Origin: Mesorhizobium sp. B2-4-15
Lineage (GTDB): Bacteria > Pseudomonadota > Alphaproteobacteria > Rhizobiales > Rhizobiaceae
Reading direction: 5' to 3'
DNA: 64,000 nt
NCBI RefSeq assembly: GCF_006658505.1
Contig: NZ_VFUZ01000003.1
Location: 1 to 64,000, forward strand
Position numbers and translations under genes: made by a program. The notes beneath the pieces were generated by a model. The model was not told where the DNA came from, searched no databases, and was given only the letters and a program-made list of their open reading frames with translations. Of the stretch, positions 1 to 7,988 are shown one piece after another; the stretch's first letter is position 1, and each line of letters begins with the position of its first letter.

Positions 1-328
1 CCTCGGCAAGAGAAGTTGAACGGAGCCTAGGAAGAATGCAGGAGAATGAGGATCGTTCCTGTCTCGACGTAAACTCGTTCCAGAATCCATGGCGCCAACT
101 TTCGACCCGTCGCGCTACGGGTCAACTGGGCCGCCGAAGGCGGGTTGGCTTGGATGGTCCACGTGGCCCCGCGAGGCCATTCGTTCATTGTCGGAACATT
201 GCTTTCGCACCGTCGTTAGGTCCGCGGCAGCTGTGGGGATATTGCTGGAAGTGGCGGCTCGCGCGATAGCCGGATCAGCATGATCGCGTTGCGGGTTCCC
301 ACGTTGGTGAAGCGGACACCGAGTTCGG
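1..328. other. Left-end stretch with no supportable gene
   Basis: Short open frames exist on both strands here, but they overlap one another, have arginine/proline-rich shadow-like translations and lack convincing ribosome binding sites. The stretch probably holds the promoter and leader for the rightward gene starting at 329, but I can point to no clear promoter boxes. Confidence 0.5.
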
Positions 329-661
329 ATGCGCACGGTTCTGTTGGGTTCTTCCTGGTGCGGGCTCCTGTCAGGGCCGCTGAGTTGGGCTACCTCGACG
401 CAAGTGAACTACGTTCTGGTGCCTTGGCAATGCGCCCATCAAGTGCCTGTCATGCTGCCCTTGGCCCTGACGCTTACGCTGCTTTCGCTCGTCGGAGGTG
501 CGCTATCGTGGCGGGCAAGGCGGCTAGACGGCGCCTCCGGACGCAAGCAAAGCACTGAACGCTTCATTGCCGATCTCGGTATGGGGACTGCTTTGTTGTT
601 TGCGCTGGTCATCATCATGCAAGGCAGCGCCGCACTCATCGTCGATGGCTGCCTGCGATGA
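329..661 (+). CDS. Small three-helix membrane protein upstream of CtaG
   Basis: This 110-residue protein has three hydrophobic stretches, at about residues 3-20, 38-60 and 83-106, so it is probably an inner-membrane protein. I do not recognise a family. Its stop overlaps the start of the next gene as ATGA, which implies translational coupling with the CtaG-type assembly factor and is the main reason to believe it is real. Its role is probably in oxidase assembly or in the same membrane process, but that is inferred from position only. The ATG at 329 has only a weak ribosome binding site, so a different start is possible. Confidence 0.6.
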   Translation: MRTVLLGSSWCGLLSGPLSWATSTQVNYVLVPWQCAHQVPVMLPLALTLTLLSLVGGALSWRARRLDGASGRKQSTERFIADLGMGTALLFALVIIMQGSAALIVDGCLR

Positions 662-1536
662 GCTTCGATGCATTCTTCTCCAGTTCGATTTGCTACGGCG
701 CGGGCGCGCCGGCAGCGGGATGGACCTTGGCGCTGCCGATTACCCTGCCGCTAGCGGCGGTGGCCATTGCCTATGCGACCGGCGCGACGCGGCTGTGGCG
801 CCGCAGCGGCCATGGCAGACCTCTACGGGTACGGCAGGCACTGTGGTTCGCCATGGGCTGGATTGTCTTGGCGGCGGCTTTGGTCAGTCCGATCCATGCG
901 CTTGGCGAGCGGCTCTTTGCTGCGCACATGATCGAACATGAACTGCTGATGGCCGTGGCGGCGCCCCTGCTGGTTGCAGCCTGTCCTGCCGCGGCCTTGC
1001 TGTGGGCATTGCCCGCCGGGTTTCGGCGCAATCTTGGAACGATCGGGCATGGGAAACTGCTGCGGATGGCCTGGGCCTTCGTCGTCCGTCCGCTCAACGC
1101 GACCGTCATCCACGGCATCGCGATATGGATCTGGCATATCCCGGCCCTGTTCGAGATAGCACTTCAGCAAGGCGTGCTGCACTACGCGCAGCACGCAAGC
1201 TTCTTCGGCACTGGACTGCTCTTCTGGTGGACCCTGCTGCCACGTCCAGGCCGCCAGCAGAATTATGGCAGCGCCGTCATGCATCTGTTCGTCACCTCGC
1301 TGCACACCGGTCTGCTCGGCGTTCTGCTGCTTTTGTCGCCGAAGCTCTGGTATCCGCAAAACGCTGTCGGCGCGGCGTTGTGGAACCTGAGCCCTATCGA
1401 AGACCAGCAGCTCGCGGGATTGGTGATGTGGATTCCGGCTGGCCTTGTCTATGGCGGAGCAGCGCTTCTCCTGGCCGGCCTTTGGATTCGCTCAAGCGAA
1501 ACCAGAGCAGGCGCCGATGCGCTTCGGCCAGGTTAG
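658..1536 (+). CDS. ctaG: Cytochrome c oxidase assembly factor, Caa3/CtaG family
   Basis: The 292-residue polytopic protein matches the Caa3_CtaG family (the Bacillus-type CtaG, not Cox11), which helps assemble caa3-type cytochrome oxidases, probably at the CuA centre. It has about seven hydrophobic segments and family-typical features: histidines in AAHMIEHELLM near residue 85, the WIWHIPALFE segment near 160 and LHYAQHASFF near 175. Both the ATGA coupling to the preceding membrane protein and the caa3 oxidase operon 6 kb to the right support the assignment. It converges on the PRC-barrel gene, with 19 bp between the two stops. Confidence 0.88.
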   Translation: MSFDAFFSSSICYGAGAPAAGWTLALPITLPLAAVAIAYATGATRLWRRSGHGRPLRVRQALWFAMGWIVLAAALVSPIHALGERLFAAHMIEHELLMAVAAPLLVAACPAAALLWALPAGFRRNLGTIGHGKLLRMAWAFVVRPLNATVIHGIAIWIWHIPALFEIALQQGVLHYAQHASFFGTGLLFWWTLLPRPGRQQNYGSAVMHLFVTSLHTGLLGVLLLLSPKLWYPQNAVGAALWNLSPIEDQQLAGLVMWIPAGLVYGGAALLLAGLWIRSSETRAGADALRPG

Positions 1537-1555
1537 GTCGGCCCGGGCGGTAGCT

Positions 1556-1888
1556 TCATGTCCCGCTCTCGGGCTCCGCCTTCATGCCACCAAGTTCTTC
1601 CTTCGTGCAAAGGAGCTTGGGCTTCGTCGGATCCGAAATATCCAACTTGTCCCACGGAATTCGATAGAGCCCCTCGCGGCGGCGAAGTCCAAAAAGATCG
1701 AGAACGGCGGTACCTATCGACGAAGCGGACAGGCGTTCAAAAGCGGCGAAAATGCCGATGCGGAATTCGGTAACGACGAAGTCGTCGCCTTGCGATTCCG
1801 CGACGATCTCCTCTATGTGGCCTATGCTTTCGCCATTTTGGGACAGGACCCTCCGGCCAGCCAGATGGTCGACGTTCACGATCGCCAT
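1556..1888 (-). CDS. PRC-barrel domain protein (second of pair)
   Basis: The frame is open further upstream, but the start is taken at the ATG at 1888, just 2 bp after the preceding gene, giving 110 residues. The opening MAIVNVDHLAGRRVLSQNGE followed by a glycine-containing turn and a basic strand fits the PRC-barrel fold seen in photosynthetic reaction-centre H subunits and RimM. It is a soluble cytoplasmic protein and the last gene of a four-gene leftward operon with a lipoprotein, an Nramp-type transporter and another PRC-barrel protein. A regulatory or adaptor role for the transporter is inferred from this linkage. Confidence 0.7.
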   Translation of the reverse strand: MAIVNVDHLAGRRVLSQNGESIGHIEEIVAESQGDDFVVTEFRIGIFAAFERLSASSIGTAVLDLFGLRRREGLYRIPWDKLDISDPTKPKLLCTKEELGGMKAEPESGT

Positions 1889-1890
1889 CC

Positions 1891-2250
1891 TCAGGCTCCC
1901 GGAATTCGGCCGATGACATGATCGCGCAACCAATCCTGCCAGTCGAAGATTGCCGTCTCGCGCGCGTCGATGTCGAATTCGATGTCGACGCCGATGTCGC
2001 GCACCTTGCTCCAGGGGATCCGATGCGGCCGGGCGTGCCGTTCGCCACCGAGTTTTGCCGCAAGGCGCGCCATCCATTGCCCTGGCAGCCTTCCAAGGCG
2101 GCGCGCCAGCGTAACCGATCCAACTTCTATGGCAATGATCCTGGGCGGCTTGCCTGGCCTCAGTTCGGCAACCAAGCCGTCCAGCTTGCCGATCTTGACC
2201 TGCTCACGATCGACAACCTGTTTGTCCAGCATATCGCGCAGCAGCTTCAT
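1891..2250 (-). CDS. PRC-barrel domain protein (first of pair)
   Basis: This 119-residue protein opens with LLRDMLDKQVVDREQVKIGK, a typical PRC-barrel N-terminus, followed by the barrel strand RIIAIEVG. The C-terminal part is acidic with a DWQDWLRDHV tail. Its start overlaps the stop of the Nramp-type transporter by one base, and the second PRC gene follows within 2 bp, so all three are surely co-transcribed and probably translationally coupled. No catalytic residues are expected. PRC domains next to transporters are thought to act as cytoplasmic binding or regulatory modules; that reading is inference here. Confidence 0.75.
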   Translation of the reverse strand: MKLLRDMLDKQVVDREQVKIGKLDGLVAELRPGKPPRIIAIEVGSVTLARRLGRLPGQWMARLAAKLGGERHARPHRIPWSKVRDIGVDIEFDIDARETAIFDWQDWLRDHVIGRIPGA

Positions 2251-3470
2251 CAGGTGCCTCCGAATATCTGCAGGGGGATGGTCACCACGGCAAGCACAAA
2301 GCCCAGCGTGATAATGAAGATCACCGCGATATTCGAGATGATCCCGTTGCGATGCTCGCCGACGTAATGCTTGTCGTTCAGCAGGAAGAGAAAAGGCACC
2401 ACGGTCAGCGGCAGGCTGGCAGCGGTAATCGCCATCGAAAAGACCGTCAGCCTGAGCGGATCGAGGCCAAGCGCGATCGGGATCGCGGCAAGGAAAATCG
2501 ACACCGAATAGACGCTGGCGAAGCCCGGATTGTCACGCGGCTTGCTGTCCTCGCCCCATGTCCAGCCAAAGCCCTGCGCGATCAGGTAAGCCTGTTGCAG
2601 CGCAATTTCGAGCACGGCGCCGAAGCAGGCGATGCCGAGTGAAGCGACAAACAGCACGAAACCCCAGAACCCGAAGATAGGGATGAGCATCAGCGGCAGC
2701 TGATTGTAGTCGTCCACCTGACTTATGCCATGCGCGCCGAGCACGAGCGCGGCCACGATCAGAACGCCGACGGAAATTGTCCCGCCAAAGCTCATACCCA
2801 GGCCGGCAATGGCGCGATTGGTGCCGAGATAGCTCTTGTCCCATCGGTCCTCGATCGCCCCCGAAGAGTAAAACATGAAGAGATAAGGTGATATCGAGGC
2901 GCCAAGAATGCTGACGGCCATGAACCAGTAGTTTGCCGTATCGTGACTGGGCAGGCTCGGCGCGGCGCCGACAGCAACCTGTTTCCAGTCCGGCTTGAGC
3001 ATCACCGCCGCGACGACGAAACAGAGCGTGACAAGGCCAAGCATCGAGACGCCCTTCTCGATCAGGCCGAACGTGCCTTTCCACAACAACAGCCACGCTA
3101 CGAAAGCGACAGGCAGCGCCCACCATTGGAAGCTGATGCCCGTGGCAAGTTCGCCGGCAATGGCAACGCCGCCGATCTCCGCCGACAGCACCATGAAATT
3201 GACCAGCACCGTGGTCAGGAGCGGCCACAGGAAGGCATTGAAGCCGAACCGCTCGCGGATGCCGTCCGCTATCGTATGGCGGCTCACTGCAGCGAAGCGG
3301 CCGGCCATCTCGACCAGGAAGATGATGCAGACAGTGCCAAGAACGACCGACCAGATCAGCTGGAATCCGAACAGTGCGCCGGCCTGAGCGGCCGTCGCCA
3401 TCGAGCCGATCTCCAGAAAGCCGCCAACACTGGTAACGACACCAAGCGAAATCTCGAGCAGCTTTTTCAT
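2250..3470 (-). CDS. Nramp-family metal-ion transporter (divergent, motif-poor)
   Basis: The 406-residue inner-membrane protein has about eleven helices and the overall Nramp (SLC11) pattern, which normally imports Mn2+ or Fe2+ with protons. The metal-site motifs are altered: helix 1, normally carrying DPGN, reads TSVGGFLEIGSMATAAQAG near residues 14-32, and helix 6, normally MPHN-like, reads GASISPYLFMFYSSGA near 190-205. Substrate therefore cannot be assumed to be manganese. The start overlaps the upstream lipoprotein stop (ATGA) and the stop touches the first PRC-barrel gene, so this is the core of a four-gene operon. Confidence 0.8.
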   Translation of the reverse strand: MKKLLEISLGVVTSVGGFLEIGSMATAAQAGALFGFQLIWSVVLGTVCIIFLVEMAGRFAAVSRHTIADGIRERFGFNAFLWPLLTTVLVNFMVLSAEIGGVAIAGELATGISFQWWALPVAFVAWLLLWKGTFGLIEKGVSMLGLVTLCFVVAAVMLKPDWKQVAVGAAPSLPSHDTANYWFMAVSILGASISPYLFMFYSSGAIEDRWDKSYLGTNRAIAGLGMSFGGTISVGVLIVAALVLGAHGISQVDDYNQLPLMLIPIFGFWGFVLFVASLGIACFGAVLEIALQQAYLIAQGFGWTWGEDSKPRDNPGFASVYSVSIFLAAIPIALGLDPLRLTVFSMAITAASLPLTVVPFLFLLNDKHYVGEHRNGIISNIAVIFIITLGFVLAVVTIPLQIFGGT

Positions 3471-3910
3471 GACTGCGGCTGGTCGTATCTGGCAGCGGCG
3501 ACAGTCAGATCCGCCATCGCGCCGTTAAGATCCTGCCGCGCCTTGTCCGCCTGCGGCCGGCTGCCGGCCTTCACGGCGGCTTCGGCATCTTTCACCGCCG
3601 TTGACAGCCGTGTCATCGCCGCCGAAACTTCACTTCTCCTTCCGGGTTCGGGCGAGGCGTCCGACCGCAACTGCCGATCGGCCCCGGTGACGGTTTCGGC
3701 AAGCGATTGCAATGTGGCCGCTGTATAGCGTGCAGGGGCGGCTCCTGCCATCCAGGCGTCGGTTACCAGGGCTGCCGTCTGCGCGGCTGACGCGACCGTC
3801 CTGGATTGCTGTTGGACGGGGTCGGAGGACGTACAAGCAGCCAGGGCCACTGCGGTCATCACCAGGCAGGCGCGGCAAAGCCGCTCAACGCAATTCTTGA
3901 AAAGCTTCAA
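3467..3910 (-). CDS. Small periplasmic lipoprotein
   Basis: A basic N-terminus, a hydrophobic stretch and the lipobox LAAC followed by TSSDP mark a lipoprotein signal peptide, with the lipidated cysteine near residue 26 if translation starts at the TTG at 3910. The start is uncertain because the frame is open to 3958 and no ATG lies before the signal peptide's basic region. The mature part is alanine-rich and probably helical, with no recognised domain. Its stop overlaps the Nramp-type transporter start as ATGA, so it is the first gene of that operon and may be an extracytoplasmic partner of the transporter. Confidence 0.6.
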   Translation of the reverse strand: MKLFKNCVERLCRACLVMTAVALAACTSSDPVQQQSRTVASAAQTAALVTDAWMAGAAPARYTAATLQSLAETVTGADRQLRSDASPEPGRRSEVSAAMTRLSTAVKDAEAAVKAGSRPQADKARQDLNGAMADLTVAAARYDQPQS

Positions 3911-4124
3911 ACTCCACTGCCTCGCTGCCGAACGCCATCCTCCCTCGGCCGCGCGCAATGCCGGTCAAGTTTCGGCGTCATTTTTCGCCTCTCGACAAGT
4001 TGATGAAGCTAAAAAGCGGGCTAAGGCGGAAAGTTCCGTCCGGCCAAAGATTGCCCTGCGAACTCGCCTGCGACGCGCAGATGGCAGACCGATCTGCGGG
4101 CCTCAGGTCGCCGGTTGCTTACCA

Positions 4125-4457
4125 TTATGTTCCCGCACTCTTCTCGTCTGCGGCCGAGCCCGGAGCGCCCGCCCCTTCGGAGGTCTCCAAGGCTTCGATG
4201 ACCGGCGCCAGAGGGCTCTCTTCAGGGGGAATCCTTGCCTCTTCAGGATCATTATCGCTCGCCTGATCGAGCGCGCGCTGGATGGCATCTTCGATATGAC
4301 CGATTTCCTCCTCGCGGATTTCGCGTCCGTATCCGGCGGCATCGGCATCCTGTTCGAACTGTTGCGCCAGCACCGCTATACTGACCTGCGTGTCGGCAGG
4401 CAGGTTACCGACATTCTCCTGTAACCAGCTTCGAAAGAACTCTACGGTTGCGCTCAT
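4125..4457 (-). CDS. DUF768-like rhizobial protein
   Basis: The ATG at 4457 is preceded by GAGGAG at good spacing, giving 110 residues. The N-terminal pattern MSATVEFFRSWLQENVGNLP followed by a helical acidic region resembles the DUF768 family, small proteins of unknown function common in Mesorhizobium. The C-terminal 40 residues are acidic, proline- and alanine-rich and probably disordered. It is soluble, with no signal peptide, and is transcribed divergently from the iron-permease-family gene 90 bp away. Function is unknown. Confidence 0.65.
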   Translation of the reverse strand: MSATVEFFRSWLQENVGNLPADTQVSIAVLAQQFEQDADAAGYGREIREEEIGHIEDAIQRALDQASDNDPEEARIPPEESPLAPVIEALETSEGAGAPGSAADEKSAGT

Positions 4458-4548
4458 ATCTGGTCTCCTCGACCGGACAACTTGCACAAAGGGCCGGTGT
4501 TCCATTCCGCACGCAATCTGGAACTCAAAATCGCCGACCACGTTCGTG

Positions 4549-4902
4549 ATGATGGCTGTTCACCCCGTCCGAGAAATTCTGACCACAACCGGCACGCTGA
4601 CGGCGAAGCCCTGGGCCTTTCTGATACTTATCGGTTATACCGTCGCGTGGATTGTCTTCGAGCATGAAACACTCGACTGGCATGGCGTCGCCACCCTCGT
4701 GACCTGGGCCATGACGCTTCTCATCCAGCGGGCGGAGCACCGCGATACCCAAGCCTTGCAGGCCAAGCTGGACGAGTTGATCCGCGCGACCGGTAACGCG
4801 CGCAACGATCTCACCCAAATCGACAAGAAAGAGCCGGAGGAAATCGAGCGAAAACGCTCGCTCGACGGGCGCAACGACGAGCATGAGCGGTCCGCCAGCT
4901 GA
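4549..4902 (+). CDS. Low-affinity iron permease family membrane protein
   Basis: From the ATG at 4549 the protein has 117 residues, with two membrane helices (about residues 16-33 and 43-60) and then the segment LIQRAEHRDTQALQAKLDEL. That segment is the hallmark of the small low-affinity iron permease family (PF04120), followed by a charged cytoplasmic tail. A second ATG lies at 4552. Despite the family name, iron transport by the bacterial short members is not well established, so this is a family assignment only. It stands alone, divergent from the DUF768-like gene and convergent with a small lipoprotein gene. Confidence 0.78.
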   Translation: MMAVHPVREILTTTGTLTAKPWAFLILIGYTVAWIVFEHETLDWHGVATLVTWAMTLLIQRAEHRDTQALQAKLDELIRATGNARNDLTQIDKKEPEEIERKRSLDGRNDEHERSAS

Positions 4903-4919
4903 TCGGACCTCTTCGTGAA

Positions 4920-5135
4920 TCAGGGAGAAGCAGGCTTCGCCGGCAAGGTCCCCTGAGCCGGCTGGGTTCCCTGCTGATCCCCTCCCGTGGAGGTCTGAGG
5001 CGTCGGGTCCTTGTCGACCTTGGGGTTTTGATCGACTGGCTGGGTGTTGGGATCGCTCTTGGATTGCACCGGATCGCTGTTGCTGCACGCCGCGAGCAAA
5101 ACCATCGCGACAACAGCCATGACCGCTTGTCTCAT
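4920..5135 (-). CDS. Small proline/glutamine-rich lipoprotein
   Basis: The ATG at 5135 follows an AGGAG ribosome binding site at ideal spacing and gives 71 residues. The N-terminus MRQAVMAVVAMVLLAACSNS is a clear lipoprotein signal with lipobox LAAC. The mature part is short, hydrophilic and rich in proline, glutamine, aspartate and threonine, so it is probably unstructured and periplasmic. It resembles the lipoprotein at 3467-3910 only in the SDPVQ stretch after the cysteine. No function can be given. Confidence 0.7.
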   Translation of the reverse strand: MRQAVMAVVAMVLLAACSNSDPVQSKSDPNTQPVDQNPKVDKDPTPQTSTGGDQQGTQPAQGTLPAKPASP

Positions 5136-5414
5136 CGTGATCTCCTCTTCGCGACAGCAACGTGAGGCGTCGCAACCCGTTCCATTGGCATGAAGCTTCT
5201 GTTCCTCAGCCGAGAACGAACCGCCTGCACGGCAGCGGGCGCCACCGTGACGAGGTCGACCGGATTTCGGTTCACTTGCGGGCGGTCGTAAGGCCGTTGC
5301 TGTCGGTGCCGCGGCGCCGCTGTCTCGTCGTGGCCATTGCATGCTGGCCGAAGCTCAGGAACATACCTCGCCGCTCGTGGTTAGGCCGGAGCCATCTGGT
5401 TCGGGTTTTCGACC

Positions 5415-6836
5415 ATGCTGCATATCAAGTTGGGTCGACCCCATTTTGCGCCGCGGGATTGGTGCATCCGGACCGCTTTCCTCCTGGTGCTGCTGCCGGC
5501 AGGCGTCCCGCCGCTTTGGGCCTCCGAGATCGATCGGGGCGAATATCTTGCGCGCGCCGCCGATTGCATCGGCTGCCACACCTCGGATCCCAGCCGGCCG
5601 CTGGCTGGCGGCTATCGCGTGCCGACGCCATTCGGGGAGGTCTATTCCACGAACATCTCGCCCGACCGCGACACCGGCATCGGGCGCTATACGGATGACG
5701 AGTTCGTCCGCGCGGTACGGGAAGGCAAGCGGCGGGACGGCGCCGATCTCTATCCGGCCATGCCCTACGACAGTTTCGCGCAGATGAGCCGCGCCGACGT
5801 TCTGGCGGTCAAGGCCTATCTCTTCGCCCAGCCACCCATCGCCCAGCCTCGCGCTGCCAACATCCTACCATTTCCTTTCAGCCAACGGCCCATCGTGAAG
5901 TTCTGGAAGATCGCTAACTGGCGCGGCGGTCCATTCGCCCTGGACCCTTCCCACGACGACGAATGGAACAGAGGCGCCTACCTCGTCGAGGTACTTGGGC
6001 ATTGCGGCGCATGCCACACGCCGCGAACCATGACGTTGGGGATGGACAAACAAAAGAACCTCGCCGGCGGGTCCGCGGGTATCTGGCGGGCCTACAATAT
6101 CACGTCCGATCCGACAGCCGGCATCGGCGGCTGGAGCGACGCCGAACTCGTCCGCTTTCTCAAGACCGGCGCTCTGCCCGGCAAGTCCTACGCCGGAGGG
6201 CCGATGGCCGAAACGGTGACCAACAGCCTGAGCCATCTGCCCGACGACGACATCCGTGCAATGGTCGCCTATCTGCGCAGCGTACCGGCCCAAGCCGGCG
6301 AGGAGAGGCAGCCACGGTCCTCACGGCAAGGCATCGCCGCTAGTGCCGGGCCGGACGGCCAAAACGTGCCGCACGGCAACATCACCTCCGACGGAGCCGG
6401 ACTCTATGCCTCGCTCTGCGCCGATTGCCATGGACCTGATGGGCGCGGATCATCCGACGGCGGCTTCCCCTCGCTCGTCCACAACACGACGACGGGGGCG
6501 CCGACATCGGAAAACGTCGTGATGACGATCCTCTATGGCGTCCAGGCCGGAGGCGTCGCGGGCCGCCCTTCCATGGCCGCGTTCGCCGATTGGCTCGACG
6601 ATGGCCAGGTCGCAAGCCTTGCCAACTATGTTTTCGCCCATTTCGGCAATCCCGAGGTCAACGTCGCGGCGTCCGACGTGCGCCAGATGAGGGCGGGCGC
6701 GCAAACCCCGGAAACACTGATGCTGATCTGCGTGGAGGCGCTCGTCGCCGCCTACGCCGCGCTCCTGTTGCTTTGTGTGTGGCTGCTCGCTCGACGCTAC
6801 CTGGGACGGCTCCTTCCAGGTCACGTCCGTGCGTAA
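5415..6836 (+). CDS. Membrane-anchored three-haem cytochrome c
   Basis: The 473-residue protein has a signal peptide (hydrophobic core around residues 20-36), three CxxCH haem-c sites (CIGCH at 51-55, CGACH at 197-201, CADCH at 335-339) and a C-terminal membrane helix at about 435-459. This is the architecture of the cytochrome c subunits of alcohol, aldehyde or gluconate dehydrogenases. These take electrons from a partner dehydrogenase to ubiquinone or an oxidase. No dehydrogenase subunit is adjacent, but a caa3 oxidase operon converges from the right, so it may feed that oxidase. The two genes' 3' ends overlap by 16 bp on opposite strands. Confidence 0.88.
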   Translation: MLHIKLGRPHFAPRDWCIRTAFLLVLLPAGVPPLWASEIDRGEYLARAADCIGCHTSDPSRPLAGGYRVPTPFGEVYSTNISPDRDTGIGRYTDDEFVRAVREGKRRDGADLYPAMPYDSFAQMSRADVLAVKAYLFAQPPIAQPRAANILPFPFSQRPIVKFWKIANWRGGPFALDPSHDDEWNRGAYLVEVLGHCGACHTPRTMTLGMDKQKNLAGGSAGIWRAYNITSDPTAGIGGWSDAELVRFLKTGALPGKSYAGGPMAETVTNSLSHLPDDDIRAMVAYLRSVPAQAGEERQPRSSRQGIAASAGPDGQNVPHGNITSDGAGLYASLCADCHGPDGRGSSDGGFPSLVHNTTTGAPTSENVVMTILYGVQAGGVAGRPSMAAFADWLDDGQVASLANYVFAHFGNPEVNVAASDVRQMRAGAQTPETLMLICVEALVAAYAALLLLCVWLLARRYLGRLLPGHVRA

Positions 6837-7384
6837 AGATAGGCGGCGATGTCGCGTGCCTCCTGCGGCGACAGGTTGGTGTTGGGCATGGCCGTTTTCG
6901 GGTCGACGTCCCGTGCACGGCTGATCCAGCGTATCATGGTGTCGGAGGAAGTTCGCGCCGTGCCGCCGATATAGAACCGCCGGGAGACGCCGGCCAGCGA
7001 TGGGCCGACCGTCCCTCTGGCGCCGGGCACGCCGGGAATTTCATGGCATCCGCCGCAACCGTTGCGGATCATCGCGGGGATGGCGCGGGCAGCCTCGCCG
7101 CCGGTCTGCTGATTGATCTGCGCCTCGCTCAGGAACTCCGCGCGCCATGCCTGCGCGAGATAGGCGCCGGCCACGAAAACGGCACCCCCGAGGAAGGCGG
7201 CGCTCCATGTCACGATTTTGTCTCGCGGCAGCGAGGCGACGTCCGAGGCGCTCGATGGAATGGCTACGCGTGGACGCACACGCAACAGAAAAACAAGGCC
7301 ACCGGCAAACAGCAGAAGCCCGGCCAGACCACGCAACGCAATATGGTGGCGCGAGAAACGCTGCCGGTGCCTGATGGCCTGCAT
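6821..7384 (-). CDS. Membrane-bound monohaem cytochrome c, last gene of caa3 operon
   Basis: The 187-residue protein has two hydrophobic segments (about 18-35 and 59-77), the second probably acting as the anchor. A cytochrome c domain follows with CGGCH near residue 110 and a probable methionine ligand in AMPNTNLS near 167. It starts 1 bp after the subunit III stop, so it is co-transcribed with ctaCDE. It probably delivers electrons to the haem c of subunit II, although a role as a small auxiliary oxidase subunit is equally possible. The 3' end overlaps the three-haem cytochrome gene on the other strand. Confidence 0.8.
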   Translation of the reverse strand: MQAIRHRQRFSRHHIALRGLAGLLLFAGGLVFLLRVRPRVAIPSSASDVASLPRDKIVTWSAAFLGGAVFVAGAYLAQAWRAEFLSEAQINQQTGGEAARAIPAMIRNGCGGCHEIPGVPGARGTVGPSLAGVSRRFYIGGTARTSSDTMIRWISRARDVDPKTAMPNTNLSPQEARDIAAYLYART

Positions 7385-7385
7385 C

Positions 7386-7988
7386 TCACATCCTCGGAAA
7401 CCAGTAGATTACGAAATAGAGCACGACCCACGAAGCGACCACGAAATCCCAGTAGAAGGCATTGTCGGCCACATCGCTGAAACGTCGGCCCGTGTTGCCC
7501 TTATCGGTGAACATCAGCACCGCGAGCACGACCGTATCGCCGACATCCGTGAGCAGGTGGGTCGTGTGCAATCCGACGATGAACCAGATTATCGAGCCGT
7601 AGGCGTTCTGGTCCCAGCGGATCTCCAGTGCCGCGAACTCCCAGATGCGCAGCAGCAAAGGCAAGAAACCAACGGCTGACATCACGATCATGCCGACGCG
7701 CACCTTCGCCAGATCCTGCCTCCTTGCCCATTGCTCGACCATGTGATTGGGAACGACGCTGATGATGAGAACGACCAGTATGGCCGTGCCCGGGAACAGG
7801 TCCGGCGGCGGCGCGGCGATCGGCCACTGCGGGCTGACCGACGCCAAATAAAGGTAGGCGCCGATCGCGAGGGCGAAACCGGTCGCCTCGAGCGCGATAA
7901 AGGCCAGCGTTCCCCACCACATGGGAGTACTCGCGCCGAAATCATAGGTCGGCAGCCGGCTGATATTGGCAACGGCGCGGTGCTTCAT
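7386..7988 (-). CDS. ctaE: Cytochrome c oxidase subunit III
   Basis: Using the ATG at 7988, whose ATGA overlaps the subunit I stop, the protein has 200 residues and five membrane helices, the usual size for subunit III of bacterial caa3/bo3-type haem-copper oxidases. Family marks include the glutamate in FIALEATGFALAIGAYLYL and the final helix FYWDFVVASWVVLYFVIY. Subunit III stabilises subunit I and the proton-uptake path. The frame is open far upstream, but that part lies inside ctaD and is a shadow. Confidence 0.88.
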   Translation of the reverse strand: MKHRAVANISRLPTYDFGASTPMWWGTLAFIALEATGFALAIGAYLYLASVSPQWPIAAPPPDLFPGTAILVVLIISVVPNHMVEQWARRQDLAKVRVGMIVMSAVGFLPLLLRIWEFAALEIRWDQNAYGSIIWFIVGLHTTHLLTDVGDTVVLAVLMFTDKGNTGRRFSDVADNAFYWDFVVASWVVLYFVIYWFPRM

